From CAYUVA01 sp964448115 [NCBI: uncultured bacterium] (GTDB lineage: Bacteria; CAYUVA01): DNA of 64,000 bases. How positions within the stretch are numbered: position 1 is the first letter of the stretch; every line of letters starts with the position of its first letter. The notes below the pieces were generated by a model. The model did no database searches. It was not told the DNA's origin and was given only the letters and a program-made list of their open reading frames with translations. A program made the translations under genes and the position numbers. Below are positions 9,701 to 18,209 of this stretch, piece by piece. The stretch spans positions 18,156 to 82,155 of the forward strand of contig CAYUVA010000018.1 in assembly GCA_964448115.1 (NCBI GenBank), read 5' to 3'.

Positions 9701-10262
9701 CTGGCTCTTTGCCAGCCCGGCTATCGGCGATGTCGATGGCGACAAGCTGCTCGAGGTGGTAGTCATAACCCGCGAGGGATACCTGTTTATCTGGGACACG
9801 AGGGGGACTATGGGACCGACGCATCGCCCCTCGGTGCACTTCCAGGAGTTCAGGGGCAACAACTACAACAACGGCGTGGTGAGCGTCCTGACTCCGACAC
9901 CGACCCCGCAGCGCACCCCGCCATACACCTACACCCCCACCCCATACCCGGGCAACATTCCACAAGTGATGGTCGCCGGCTACATGGATACCTATATCTC
10001 AAGTGCATCAGGGGGAAAGTTCACCCTGTGGGCTTACACCGGCGAGGTTCCGCTGCATCTTAATCCGACCCTACATGTATTGTATCAAGGCACGGTGATA
10101 ACTAACCTGCCGCTGATCGATGCGGTCAATGGCGTATTTGCCATGGGGGAAATGTCCGTATCGCCGGGCATCCCCCTTGGGTGCATACAGCTTTTGCTAA
10201 GATACACCGATGACAGGGAGCTTTCGAGTTTTTCCTGGCCATATTTACCAGTTACCAATTAA
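6708..10262 (+). CDS. Secreted subtilisin-like (S8) protein with FG-GAP repeats and novel C-terminal domain
   Basis: A signal peptide (about 1-24, ending near CAVWG) precedes an S8 peptidase-like domain (70-430). The Asp motif is VLDSGTEW (D92) and the His motif is SHGYT (H203). The Ser motif is STSYSTALASG (S354), where the usual GTSMAAPH is degenerate. The oxyanion AAGN motif reads AGSGDEG, so the usual Asn is not evident and activity may be weak or lost. About eight FG-GAP/VCBS-type units with DxNxDG Ca-binding loops (DLNNDGALEIV, DLDGDEYLEII, DIDGDGVPEIV, DVDGDKLLEVV) follow over 570-1055, likely a beta-propeller. A Pro/Thr linker (1060-1083) and a domain of about 100 residues (1086-1184) finish the protein. 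That last domain is shared with proteins at 16787 and 32224. Probably exported to the cell surface or medium. Confidence 0.88.
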   Translation: MKRFNISILLVAMAAILCPCAVWGDLPEGFPNDPEYDRSEHEDPPGSPFREQWYLFSFEPRKYPGAGVSGISADIAWEYCIGRRDVIIAVLDSGTEWGNPDLANQYYLNRGELPEPQNGDGISTPGVYDYNRDRWFNIEDYVDDPRVYDISEDGIIDPHDLILLFSDGLDDDSNGFIDDICGWDFFEGDNNAMDNVKSQGYSHGYTCIREGASQGNNGIGKTGPAPIISVMPLRVGDFFMADINRVGMAALYAAQMRSNVLSCALATYNNSSFGAEAIRYAYQHGVLTIAGSGDEGAFHHHYPAIYDKAVMISGIVPDNLHVEDSLPTTTYINNSNFSNWGAHLHLSVPHTSTSYSTALASGATALVFAYGKDLVDQGELEYELTAGEVKQILCNNTDDINEPYDPQRYPSHEGWDFYHGYGRLNLGKALASMGAGTIPPQADIEWPEWFSIHDPEKKPILEIGGFVSARRAEYFEYSLEYGIGRDPLYFKEFYHSGPIQGELRGTLASLDITSIIFMYHLPPETPFDHMVTIRLKVIDNLGNYAEDKRAMFISHDADLKANCPIYIGASGESSPKLADLNNDGALEIVFGTADGKVCVIRGDGSAQTGWPVSMTPCDAFNGWLDPSGTADWIASFSPELPVSGASIIGAPAVGDINQDRQLEIVIANSAGKVYVFDPVGNVLAGFPVSMDPEFSDPSLRSQEYMVEMAFYSSPALADLDGDEYLEIIISGGDQRLYVWRYDGSSLAGFPVRLYDASEENPQGRRIFSSPAVGDIDGDGVPEIVVGSQEVYGTSCRLYAVRADGSFMPGWPVKPFALYADIVPVIGTGISSSPLLLDIDQDGTLKIAASVVIGTPTIYNYDGSIWRDMNLAPFGAYSDTDDTPSMVVMSNHSAGDLDLDGKLEFISGGTGLRYALSMAFQGIRVTNIHNISAWDTETNRFMPCFPRALEDAQFFVSPAVADIDRDGYPEIIPGTGGYISHAFNHRGIEPAGWPKLNGGWLFASPAIGDVDGDKLLEVVVITREGYLFIWDTRGTMGPTHRPSVHFQEFRGNNYNNGVVSVLTPTPTPQRTPPYTYTPTPYPGNIPQVMVAGYMDTYISSASGGKFTLWAYTGEVPLHLNPTLHVLYQGTVITNLPLIDAVNGVFAMGEMSVSPGIPLGCIQLLLRYTDDRELSSFSWPYLPVTN

Positions 10263-10302
10263 GCGATAAACTGATATCAAACCATGGGAGAAACTAGCAG
10301 CC

Positions 10303-11211
10303 ATGGAAACAGGCTTACTCTTCGAGCAGATAGAGCAGAACAAGCGCAAGACCTGGATTCTGATCATCGGTTTCAGCCTTTTTATCACTGGATTAGGTCT
10401 GCTGTTCGGGTATAACTTCGGCAGCCCGGAAGCCGGCATCATCATCGCATTGGTCATCGCCGTGGTCTATATCCTCATCGCCTACAAAGGGGCTAATACA
10501 TGGGTATTATCGATAAGCAGGGCACAGCAGGCGGATCGCAAGGAACATCGGATGCTGTATAACCTGGTCGAGGGGCTTTGCTTGGCTGGCGGGTTATACA
10601 TGCCTAAGATATATGTAATCCAAGACGATGCACCTAATGCCTTTGCTACCGGGATGGATGAGAAAAACGGCGCGGTCATAGTAACCACGGGGCTTTTAGG
10701 GAAACTGAACAAGGAGGAGCTTGAGGGCGTTCTCGCCCACGAGCTTTCCCATATCAACAACCGCGACTCCCAGCTTATGGTGATCACTATCGCCCTGGTC
10801 GGAGTTGTTGCCCTGCTGAGCGATCTTATGCTAAGGAGCATGTTCTTCGGCAGCTCAAGGAGAAGGGCACCAGTAAAAGGTGGAGGACAACTCGGTGTTA
10901 TCCTGGTGGTAGTTGGGCTGCTGTTGGCTGTTCTCGGTCCCATAGCTGCACAACTGATACGGCTTGCAATCTCAAGAAACCGCGAGTTTTTAGCCGATGC
11001 CTACGCTGTGAAGCTGACCCGCAATCCGGAGGGACTGATCAGGGCGCTCAAGAAGCTGACCATGGACAAGGAGCCACTCAAGGTCGCCAACAAGGCAACC
11101 GCACACCTGTATATTATCAACCCACTGATCGAGCATCGCGGTAAGCTGAACTCGCTGTTCAACACGCATCCATCCATAGACGACCGCATAGCAGCCCTCA
11201 AGAAGATGTAG
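10303..11211 (+). CDS. htpX: M48 family zinc metalloprotease HtpX
   Basis: HtpX is an inner-membrane metalloprotease that removes damaged membrane proteins. The 302-residue length is standard. Two N-terminal membrane helices (18-38, 44-62) are followed by the zinc motif HELSH (146-150), the third ligand region NREFLADAYAV (about 225), and two further hydrophobic segments (about 160-180, 195-220). The C-terminus has the family HPS motif (NTHPSIDDRI). It starts 40 bases after the subtilisin-like gene on the same strand, so co-transcription is possible. Confidence 0.95.
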   Translation: METGLLFEQIEQNKRKTWILIIGFSLFITGLGLLFGYNFGSPEAGIIIALVIAVVYILIAYKGANTWVLSISRAQQADRKEHRMLYNLVEGLCLAGGLYMPKIYVIQDDAPNAFATGMDEKNGAVIVTTGLLGKLNKEELEGVLAHELSHINNRDSQLMVITIALVGVVALLSDLMLRSMFFGSSRRRAPVKGGGQLGVILVVVGLLLAVLGPIAAQLIRLAISRNREFLADAYAVKLTRNPEGLIRALKKLTMDKEPLKVANKATAHLYIINPLIEHRGKLNSLFNTHPSIDDRIAALKKM

Positions 11212-11253
11212 GAGGCATAAGGCTTAAGGATTGAGGTTTGAGTGCTTTTAGAA

Positions 11254-11271
11254 ACACAAAGACACAAAGGA
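11254..11271. repeat. CACAAAGACACAAAGG simple dispersed repeat
   Basis: This short block in the htpX to fumarase gap is the same unit seen at 1511 and, inverted, at 18108 and 53490. Nothing else is visible in the gap of about 170 bases. Confidence 0.5.
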
Positions 11272-11380
11272 AAACTTGAAATAAAGCTGAGATTATTTAC
11301 AATGGACTCTGCTAACCAAGATAGATGGTATTCATAGAAAACGAGATTCTTGAACGAAAAGTCTAATAAGGAGCATCAAG

Positions 11381-11935
11381 ATGGCTGAACATAACCTGAC
11401 CACTCCGCTCTCCGATGATGATGTAGCAAAGCTGAAGGCAGGCGATTCGGTTCGTATCACCGGTATAATTTACGGTGCAAGGGATGCGGCGCACAAACGC
11501 ATGGTTGAAGCGCTGGAAAGAGGAGAAGACCTGCCGATCGACCTCAAGGGCGCAGTTATATATTACGCAGGTCCTGCACCAGCGAAACCAGGTCAACCTA
11601 TCGGCTCCGCGGGACCAACAACCAGCTACCGCATGGATGCCTATGCGCCAAAGCTGTTAGATCTAGGGCTTAAAGGGATGATCGGCAAGGGAAACCGCGG
11701 TAAAGAGGTAATCGAGTCATGTATTAAGAATAAGGCAGTTTACATGGCTGCAACCGGCGGCGCCGGAGCGCTGATCGCAAAGTCGATAAAAAAGGTAACC
11801 ACCGTGGATTACGAAGATTTAGGTCCCGAGGCTCTTCGTATGTACGAGGTGGTGGATTTCCCTGCTATCGTTGTGAACGATATCTACGGAAATGACCTTT
11901 ACGAGGAGGGAAGAAAGAAATACGCGGTGGATTAA
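11381..11935 (+). CDS. Fumarate hydratase (class I) beta subunit / C-terminal domain
   Basis: A 184-residue protein matching the C-terminal (beta) part of class I Fe-S fumarases and tartrate dehydratases. Markers are LKAGDSVRITGIIYGARDAAH, the GPAPAKPGQPIGSAGPTTS loop, and GKGNRGKEV. It works with an alpha subunit that carries the [4Fe-4S] cluster, interconverting fumarate and malate. No alpha subunit lies nearby, so it must be encoded elsewhere. Upstream AAGGAGC-type ribosome site at 11368-11374. Confidence 0.93.
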   Translation: MAEHNLTTPLSDDDVAKLKAGDSVRITGIIYGARDAAHKRMVEALERGEDLPIDLKGAVIYYAGPAPAKPGQPIGSAGPTTSYRMDAYAPKLLDLGLKGMIGKGNRGKEVIESCIKNKAVYMAATGGAGALIAKSIKKVTTVDYEDLGPEALRMYEVVDFPAIVVNDIYGNDLYEEGRKKYAVD

Positions 11936-11946
11936 AGGGGTAATCC

Positions 11947-12603
11947 TTGCAGGCTATGATTGGTTGCAGGTTACAAGTGGCTATTGTTTTTGCAATAACC
12001 TTTGTATTGCATCAAAATCTGGCTGCATCTGCTGAGAAGGTGCTATTAGACCGAACCATAGCAGCCTATTCTGATCGAGTCATAACCCTAAGCGAGCTAT
12101 TGGAGACCCAGGAGATATTCTTCCCCCAAAAGGAGATCTGTGAATTCAACTTGGATGATGGCAACTTCCATGAGGTGTTGGACTTGATGGTCGGTCAGCG
12201 TTTAGCTCTAAAATTCCTTGAGAAGCTGCCCCATGAGGTGATCAGTCAAGAAAAGCTGGACACAAGAATCAACAACCTTATAGTCAAACACGGCTCAAGG
12301 GATGCTTTGGAGCAAGCGCTTCTTAAATGGGGACGGGACTGGGATTACTTGGTCAAGCGGCTGGTAGATGAATGGAGGCTGTTCAATTACCTGAGGCATC
12401 GCCTTGGCAAAGATTTGAGCATCTCTGAAGAGCAGGTGCAAAGGCGTTACCAGGAGCTACGCAGTGAACTGGGAGAAGTAGCACTTACGGCGAAGGTCTC
12501 GGAGAAGATACGGCAGGTGATCATCGAGGAACAGATAAATGAAAGGCTGGAGAGCTGGATCGAAAAGCTGAAGGAGGTCTATGAGCTGAAGATCCTGCTT
12601 TAG
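11947..12603 (+). CDS. SurA-like periplasmic protein lacking a PPIase domain
   Basis: The protein has a signal sequence (to about residue 30, ...NLAASAEK), then a SurA/PpiC N-terminal-like region with the typical opening LLDRTIAAYSDRVITLSELLE. All-helical sequence follows to the end. At 218 residues there is no room for a parvulin domain and none is visible. By family it could be a periplasmic chaperone for outer-membrane or secreted proteins (inference). I take the TTG at 11947 as start because AAAGGGG (11934-11940) lies 6 bases before it; the next ATG at 11956 is too far. Its 3' end overlaps the end of the convergent gspM gene by four bases. Confidence 0.75.
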   Translation: MQAMIGCRLQVAIVFAITFVLHQNLAASAEKVLLDRTIAAYSDRVITLSELLETQEIFFPQKEICEFNLDDGNFHEVLDLMVGQRLALKFLEKLPHEVISQEKLDTRINNLIVKHGSRDALEQALLKWGRDWDYLVKRLVDEWRLFNYLRHRLGKDLSISEEQVQRRYQELRSELGEVALTAKVSEKIRQVIIEEQINERLESWIEKLKEVYELKILL

Positions 12604-13136
12604 CCAGAAGATCTAAAAAAGCTGACACGCAGGGTTAAATCCAGTTGGTCTTGATTATCGAAGCGCCTGTGGATGCGAATGCTGGAAAGGCTAATGGGTT
12701 GGTTGAGGCTCTCGATGCTGTAAAGGTACAAAAGAAGCTCATGCATGCTTAGCCTTTGCAACCTGACCTCTACGGTTATGACGGTTGCGCCGCGCTCGCT
12801 GCGTGTATCCAAAGGTTTCAGGGATACCAGCTTGGAGCGAATGCCATTTGCCTCAGCGTTGCGCTCCAGGAATGTTAAAAGAGAAAAGTTGCTTGATTGA
12901 GCTTGCTTGCTAGAGGAATGGACTGCATTATTTGCTCGAAGCAGTTCCAACTGGGCAGCTAATTGCTTGAGTTGTTCCATCTGCCTTTGTCGCGAGGCGA
13001 TCTTGGCTTGCATCTCCCGGCTCTTTTGGGCTAGCGGATGTATCACCAAGCTATAGTACAAGGCGAGCAGTATCACTGCTGTACCCACATAAACAAAACG
13101 CCTTTCCCTGCTTCTTAGCTTCATTAGCCTATCCAT
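12600..13136 (-). CDS. gspM: Type II secretion system protein M-like (GspM)
   Basis: A small bitopic inner-membrane protein: short cytoplasmic basic N-terminus, one helix (about 16-34, FVYVGTAVILLALYYSLVI), a coiled coil (38-70), and a ferredoxin-like periplasmic domain (75-178). This is the GspM/PilO plan; fusion-type GspL next door favours GspM. It supports the secretin-associated inner-membrane platform together with GspL. The first 8 bases overlap the end of gspL, indicating one operon. Confidence 0.8.
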   Translation of the reverse strand: MDRLMKLRSRERRFVYVGTAVILLALYYSLVIHPLAQKSREMQAKIASRQRQMEQLKQLAAQLELLRANNAVHSSSKQAQSSNFSLLTFLERNAEANGIRSKLVSLKPLDTRSERGATVITVEVRLQRLSMHELLLYLYSIESLNQPISLSSIRIHRRFDNQDQLDLTLRVSFFRSSG

Positions 13137-14568
13137 TGGTTTCCAGCTTCAGTCTAAAGGTTATGTTCCCCTCTTTTGCGCTGACATCAGCCTTTTCTAT
13201 GGAGACAGACTCGATATGAGCACTGGTTTGAAGAGCTTTTTTTATTGCCTCAAGGTTTTCAAAGGAATCGATATATCCCTCGATAAAGGTATCGTTTCCC
13301 TCGATGCGTAGATCCACCACCTCTAATGGGATCTGCTCATCGATGACAGATGATATAATATGCATGAGCTGTAATGGAGATAAGCTGCTTTCAGAGCCAT
13401 AACCTATCTGGTTTCGCTTAAGCTCCCTTACTGCCTGGCGCATTTGTTCCACCTCGTTTACGACGCGAGTTGTATTGGGCATCTTTTCCTTGAACAGTAA
13501 AAGCATCTGGTTCTTCACCTGCTCATAACGCCTCTGTTGATGCCTCAAGGAGATGTAGGAATCCGCCACCGGCAAAAGCAATAAGCCGGCGAGAAAGACC
13601 GCCGCTGCTCGCATTATAAATTGCATCTGGTACCCACCGAGGGCTGAGGAGCCTGTAATAAAAAGGTCGGCAGGCATCGATTGCAGCGGAATGGAGGCTA
13701 ATGACGCAACTGAAATCGCTTGATATACACTCGATAGCTTGGCACCATTGAGCTTGACCTTTACCGCGCTATGCAGATCATCAATGCTTGAAGCGGGCAA
13801 GCCGAGCGCTTCTTTCAGCCTGTAGTTCAGGGACGAATCGCTCGGGATGTTCGTATATATCTCCTTGACCTGTTCTCTCCGATCTCTGGATAAGGATTTA
13901 CAGAAAATCCTTACATGATTAAGCAAGATATCCTCGGTCGCATCGGTGTCCCCATCGGGTATCAGGAATGTCCTATATGCAAATAATTCCTTAGCAGAGG
14001 CAGCCAGCAGGCTGACCGAACCATTGTTTGTATCCACAAAGAGCCTTGCCGAATCGGGGTCGTCCCATTGTACCAGCCGATTGAACTGCTGCATAGCAAT
14101 CGCCTGCGGGGTAGCGGATGCGATTACAGCCCCTTTGGCGATCGCTGCTTGAGATAGCTGATCCATAATTCCAGCCGCTGCAGCGAAGGCTAATACGCTC
14201 GATCCCTTGCTGCAAAATGCCTTATCGGTATAAGAGATGGCAAGATCCTCCAATGTAGCTGGCAGCATAGCCTCCAGCTTGAAGGGGATCGCCTTTGCCA
14301 GGTTGCGAGCAGGTATGTCTCCCACCTCAAGGATGCGGTTATAAAGGTAAGTGCCTGGAATGATGAGCCTGTATCGCCCCTTGGCTGACAGGTTCCTAGC
14401 GATCTGGGTTATTAGCTCCTTAAGATCTCCAGGCTTCTGTTTTCCAGGAATCTCGATGGTTCTCGATGCGGTAATGCTGATAGAGCCTATCGAGCGATGA
14501 ATGCGTATGAGCTTCAGTTTGCTGGTTCCCGGATGGATAACATCAAAGGTCTCAAATAAGAAGGACAA
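13129..14568 (-). CDS. gspL: Type II secretion system protein L-like (GspL: PilM-PilN fusion)
   Basis: Residues about 1-300 form an actin-like cytoplasmic domain of the PilM/GspL type. A membrane helix follows (about 315-335, AAAVFLAGLLLLPVADSYI), then a coiled coil and a PilN-like periplasmic ferredoxin fold (about 395-479). The family couples the GspE ATPase to the inner-membrane platform. The start is a TTG at 14568 preceded by AGAGG with 8-base spacing. None of the other pilus or secretion genes (GspC-K) lie in the window, so this L-M pair is split from the main locus. Confidence 0.8.
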   Translation of the reverse strand: MSFLFETFDVIHPGTSKLKLIRIHRSIGSISITASRTIEIPGKQKPGDLKELITQIARNLSAKGRYRLIIPGTYLYNRILEVGDIPARNLAKAIPFKLEAMLPATLEDLAISYTDKAFCSKGSSVLAFAAAAGIMDQLSQAAIAKGAVIASATPQAIAMQQFNRLVQWDDPDSARLFVDTNNGSVSLLAASAKELFAYRTFLIPDGDTDATEDILLNHVRIFCKSLSRDRREQVKEIYTNIPSDSSLNYRLKEALGLPASSIDDLHSAVKVKLNGAKLSSVYQAISVASLASIPLQSMPADLFITGSSALGGYQMQFIMRAAAVFLAGLLLLPVADSYISLRHQQRRYEQVKNQMLLLFKEKMPNTTRVVNEVEQMRQAVRELKRNQIGYGSESSLSPLQLMHIISSVIDEQIPLEVVDLRIEGNDTFIEGYIDSFENLEAIKKALQTSAHIESVSIEKADVSAKEGNITFRLKLETNG

Positions 14569-14595
14569 AGTAGGAGCCTCTTGGTCTTGATTTGA

Positions 14596-14997
14596 TCAGT
14601 TCCCCTTCAGGAAGAAATGAAAGGTATAAACATGGTCGTTTATGATCGGCAGAGTTACCGTTCTCGTATAGGTTATCTCCGCGTTGAAGCTCTTGTCCGG
14701 GCTCCTGGTTACCTTGACCTTCTTGGGGTCGAGCGCGATTCCATACTCCCTGGCAGCAGCCATGATATCATCGGTCATCGATTTCACTGTTGGTGGATCA
14801 GCATACCTGGAGAACTTATCCCAATTTAGTATTTCCTGACACTTGGTTTTGAACTTGGTGTTCTGCCACTTGGGCATATAGAACTTGTATCCCAGGAATC
14901 CGCCTACAACCAGCACGATGATGAATATCACCGTCGGCGCATTTGAGTTTGCCTTGCCTCTATTATTGGCAAGATAATTCGGTAAAAAACCCCTCAT
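14596..14997 (-). CDS. Small bitopic membrane protein, unknown function
   Basis: A 133-residue protein with a basic N-terminus, one helix (about 22-41, APTVIFIIVLVVGGFLGYKF) and an extracytoplasmic alpha/beta domain containing YGIALDPKKVKVT and ending in an aromatic strand. A clean AAGGAGGG ribosome site lies before the ATG. It sits 27 bases upstream of gspL and 47 bases downstream of the PilR-type regulator on the same strand, so it probably belongs to the secretion/pilus operon. The topology is like minor pilus assembly proteins, but I recognise no named family. Confidence 0.7.
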   Translation of the reverse strand: MRGFLPNYLANNRGKANSNAPTVIFIIVLVVGGFLGYKFYMPKWQNTKFKTKCQEILNWDKFSRYADPPTVKSMTDDIMAAAREYGIALDPKKVKVTRSPDKSFNAEITYTRTVTLPIINDHVYTFHFFLKGN

Positions 14998-15044
14998 AAT
15001 ATTCCCTCCTTCGTATTAAGGTAAGATGTCATCTTGATCCCGCT

Positions 15045-16439
15045 TTATTTAATCTTTTTTGATGGTTTCTCGATGCCATATTTTTCCATCCTGTATCTTA
15101 ATGATCTGAAGCTGATATTAAGCAGCTCAGCAGCGTCCTTTTTTACCCAGTTTGCCTTCTCGAAGGCTTTATATAAAAGGTCTTTCTCGAATTCAGCCAC
15201 CATCTTCTCGAAATCAAGCCCCTCAACGGGGAATTCATTTGTTTTTTGCAGTGTAATCGATGGTCTTTTAGATTCCCTTATCTTGGAGGGTAGTGAATCG
15301 ATCCCCAACTCTTCGCTTGCAGCAAGTGCCAGCCCGCGCTCGATGACATTTTCCAGCTCTCTTATATTCCCCGGCCACGAATATGCCATTAGACATTCCA
15401 TAGCCTCCTCGGAGACACCCTTTAATCTCTTATTCACCTTGGTTCGATACTTTTTCAGGAAGTGATCCACCAGCAAGGGGATATCCTCTTTTCTTTCTCT
15501 AAGCGGAGGGATCTTAATCTGCACTACATTTAGGCGATAGTATAGGTCCTCACGGAATCTCCCCTCTTCCACCGCCTTCTCAAGGTTCTGATTGGAGGCG
15601 GCGATAAAACGAACATCGACCTGTATATCCTTTAATCCACCGACCCGCTTAAAAGCCTGGTTCTCCAGGAAACGAAGGAACTTAACCTGTAGCGACGGAT
15701 AGGTCTCGCCGACCTCATCCAAGAAGAAGGTGCCCTTGTCGGCAGCCTCAAGCAGACCTTGCTTATTGGAGATAGCACCGGTAAACGCGCCCTTAACATG
15801 TCCGAAGATCTCGCTCTCCAGTAGGTTCTCCGGGATCGCTCCGCAGTTGACTGCGACAAAGGGTGCATTTCGTCTAGGACCGTTATGGTGCAGCGCTCTG
15901 GCTACCAGCTCCTTGCCGGTTCCGCTCTCGCCGGTGATAAGCACCGTGCTATCGACCCTGGAGAGCTTCTCGATCATATTTATAACCTCGGTTATAGCCG
16001 AGCTTTTGCCGATGATATTGTCATAGCTGTAGCGACCCTTAAGCTCGCGCTTCAGCTCGACATTCTCCTTGTGGATGCGCTCGAACTCCAATGCCTTGTT
16101 GATAACCATCTTGATCTCCTCGACATTGAACGGCTTTGTTATGTAATCATAAGCCCCCAGCTTCATCGCTTGCACCGCGGTCTCGGCAGATGCATAAGCG
16201 GTGATCATGATAAACATGGTCTGCGGCTTTTTCTCCTTGACCTCTTTTAGCACCTCGAGACCGTTTACCTGGGGCATCTGTATATCAGCAATAACCAGGT
16301 CATAGTTATTGGATAGCGCCATATTGATCGCCTCTGCACCGCTACCGGTCGCATCTACCTCGTGCTTCTCCTTTAGCAGAAGGATAGTCAGAAACTCCCT
16401 CATGCTGCGCTCATCATCCACTACAAGTATGGAGCTCAT
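15045..16439 (-). CDS. pilR: Sigma-54-dependent response regulator (PilR/NtrC family)
   Basis: The receiver domain (1-120) has the acidic pair DDE, phospho-acceptor D52 (VIADIQMP) and K104 (KPF). An AAA+ domain (about 140-370) carries Walker A GESGTGKE, the GAFTGA loop that contacts sigma-54, and Walker B FFLDEVGE. A Fis-type helix-turn-helix ends the protein (about 425-455, KKDAAELLNISFRSLRYRM). The KYGIE tail is typical of PilR. It activates sigma-54 promoters after phosphorylation; its histidine kinase is not in the window. The position upstream of the 133-residue membrane protein and gspLM suggests it controls the pilus/secretion genes (inference). I found no clear -24/-12 site. Confidence 0.9.
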   Translation of the reverse strand: MSSILVVDDERSMREFLTILLLKEKHEVDATGSGAEAINMALSNNYDLVIADIQMPQVNGLEVLKEVKEKKPQTMFIMITAYASAETAVQAMKLGAYDYITKPFNVEEIKMVINKALEFERIHKENVELKRELKGRYSYDNIIGKSSAITEVINMIEKLSRVDSTVLITGESGTGKELVARALHHNGPRRNAPFVAVNCGAIPENLLESEIFGHVKGAFTGAISNKQGLLEAADKGTFFLDEVGETYPSLQVKFLRFLENQAFKRVGGLKDIQVDVRFIAASNQNLEKAVEEGRFREDLYYRLNVVQIKIPPLRERKEDIPLLVDHFLKKYRTKVNKRLKGVSEEAMECLMAYSWPGNIRELENVIERGLALAASEELGIDSLPSKIRESKRPSITLQKTNEFPVEGLDFEKMVAEFEKDLLYKAFEKANWVKKDAAELLNISFRSLRYRMEKYGIEKPSKKIK

Positions 16440-16786
16440 GTATCGTCTATCCTCAAATCATATTTTCCGATTTCATTACTTCATATTTTAACCATTGAGA
16501 TAATTGGTGTCAAATATTGTCACCCAACTGGAATGCCGCCGGAGTTTACCCCGCACTTGATGCAGGGCGGAAATGACATGGGGGGACCTGGTGGCGACAA
16601 AAATTATATATCAAGAGCAGCACCGATCCCGCCCTATTTGGGAGGCACGAAGATTATGACGCGCGAAAGTGTGCTATCTTGATAGGTAAGTAATCTAAAG
16701 ACTAAAGATTTCCTTTGTGGCCTAGTGCCATAGTGGTTCAATAGCTATTAGCACCAGGTGCAATATTCTAGCCACCTTGCCTTTGA
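16440..16786. other. Intergenic stretch with degenerate GTCATTCC-type repeat
   Basis: The region holds a degraded palindromic repeat at about 16529-16580 (GCCGCCGG ... GGGCGGAAATGACAT) and AT-rich sequence before the regulator. No gene, clear promoter or RNA is visible. Confidence 0.5.
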
Positions 16787-18097
16787 TTACGGATCGACCT
16801 TCAACATCGGCAGGTAGATTACCGGGTTGTCGCAAAGATCCCATCCAGCCAGCAAGAAAAGGGAATCGCTCCTCAGTAGCTCAGCCTCTATGCTATCTAC
16901 CAGGGTGAGTACCATATCGCTTTTGGTTGCATCGCCATCTTGCCCATAGTCGTTCAGTGTGCTCTCCAGGACTGTCATCTCGCCATCCGAGGCTATAAAA
17001 GCTATGTATAGGCGCTTGAGGTGCTTATCATCGGTAATGGCTACCACGCTGAAGGTTGCTTTACCATTCATGGTGATATTTGTGTCCCAGAATCCAGCAG
17101 CCAATATTCGTGGGGAAGTGTAATCGACTACAATGGTATCGCTGACCGCAACGCTGGTATTCCCTGCCCTGTCCACTGCCTGAACGCGCACTTCGAGCGT
17201 TCCCTGGGGGGCTCCCTGCCAGTATGAGTAGGGTTTGCTTGTCTTACCCGGATTTAAACGCGGGTGGCTGGGATACTCCTTGCCATCAGCGAAATAGCTA
17301 AGCATATAATTATCGATTCCTGGCTGTTCTCTGCAATAGCCGGCATCGAGAAAGCCGCGCCAGGTGATTAGCAGGTTCGTCGAGTTCGAGTAATAAGCCC
17401 CGCCATCGATAACAACCTCGGCATGGCTTCCGGGATAGGGTGGCAATGTGTCGATACAAAGGGATGCTCTTGCCGTATCTGATATATTGCCAGCGCAATC
17501 CTGGGCTTTTATCTCGATGGTGTGTTCGCCATCAGCCAGCGGATAAAGCATAAGGCATGGATGGTCAGCGAATCCGCTCGCCTGCCCATCAACGGTGAAG
17601 TAATAGCCCCATACTCCAGAAGGAGAATCGCCAATGGAATCCTGGAAGCCCTCGGCACAGACCAGAGCTTTGTTCTGATTGCGATATCCATTTAATGCAT
17701 CGGCGATAGTAACCGCTCCGACAAGCGGTGCATAAAGGTCTAATGCTATCGAAGCCCCCGCCTGTGCCCAGGAGCCATCGTCTCCCTTTACCTTGCAATA
17801 TAACTGTCGAGCGCCCTCCTGCAATGGATCGCTGAAGGTATAGAGATATTCGCTTCCTGTGTAAGTGTATTCCTTGTAGCTGCCCTGGGGATCCTCGCCC
17901 AGATAGAATATTGTGGCATTGCCATCGGCGATGCTCAGGTGCACAGCGACGGTGGCGCTGTTGCTGTATAGTCGTACCTGTTCAGCAGACTGGTTGGGTA
18001 CTGGATCATGGTCGTAAAGACAGAACTCGTCAATAGCAATCGACCAGGCAGGGGATGCCAGAACCGCAAGCAATAATGTACAAACGAGGATTTTCAT
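16787..18097 (-). CDS. Secreted Ig-like domain protein with the shared C-terminal domain
   Basis: A signal peptide (1-19, ending SPAWS) is followed by repeated beta-sandwich units typical of bacterial Ig-like/chitobiase-type surface proteins. Visible markers are YKEYTYTGSEYLYTFSDPL..., DGEHTIEIKAQDCAGNISD (about 200) and GTLEVRVQAVDRAGNTSV (about 300). Residues about 329-436 (from ILAAGFWDTNI to the terminal YLPMLKVDP) align by eye with the C-terminal domains of the proteins at 6708 and 32224. No enzyme motif is present. It sits upstream of the PilR-type gene on the same strand with a gap of about 350 bases. Probably a cell-surface or secreted binding protein. Confidence 0.75.
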   Translation of the reverse strand: MKILVCTLLLAVLASPAWSIAIDEFCLYDHDPVPNQSAEQVRLYSNSATVAVHLSIADGNATIFYLGEDPQGSYKEYTYTGSEYLYTFSDPLQEGARQLYCKVKGDDGSWAQAGASIALDLYAPLVGAVTIADALNGYRNQNKALVCAEGFQDSIGDSPSGVWGYYFTVDGQASGFADHPCLMLYPLADGEHTIEIKAQDCAGNISDTARASLCIDTLPPYPGSHAEVVIDGGAYYSNSTNLLITWRGFLDAGYCREQPGIDNYMLSYFADGKEYPSHPRLNPGKTSKPYSYWQGAPQGTLEVRVQAVDRAGNTSVAVSDTIVVDYTSPRILAAGFWDTNITMNGKATFSVVAITDDKHLKRLYIAFIASDGEMTVLESTLNDYGQDGDATKSDMVLTLVDSIEAELLRSDSLFLLAGWDLCDNPVIYLPMLKVDP

Positions 18098-18103
18098 CGC
18101 TTC

Positions 18104-18150
18104 TATTACATCACTTCCTCTTTGCGTTCTTTGTCCCGTTATATCGGTAT
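18104..18150. repeat. CACTTCCTCTTTGCGTTCTTTG dispersed simple repeat
   Basis: This is the inverted form of the CACAAAGACACAAAGAGGAAGTGATA block at 1511. The same words recur at 53460-53580. It lies upstream of the secreted Ig-like gene. Confidence 0.45.
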
Positions 18151-18209
18151 AGATTTCTTCTTTGCGTGCCCCGGCTTCGCTGGGGGCGGGCTTTGTGGTT
18201 CAAAAGCCC

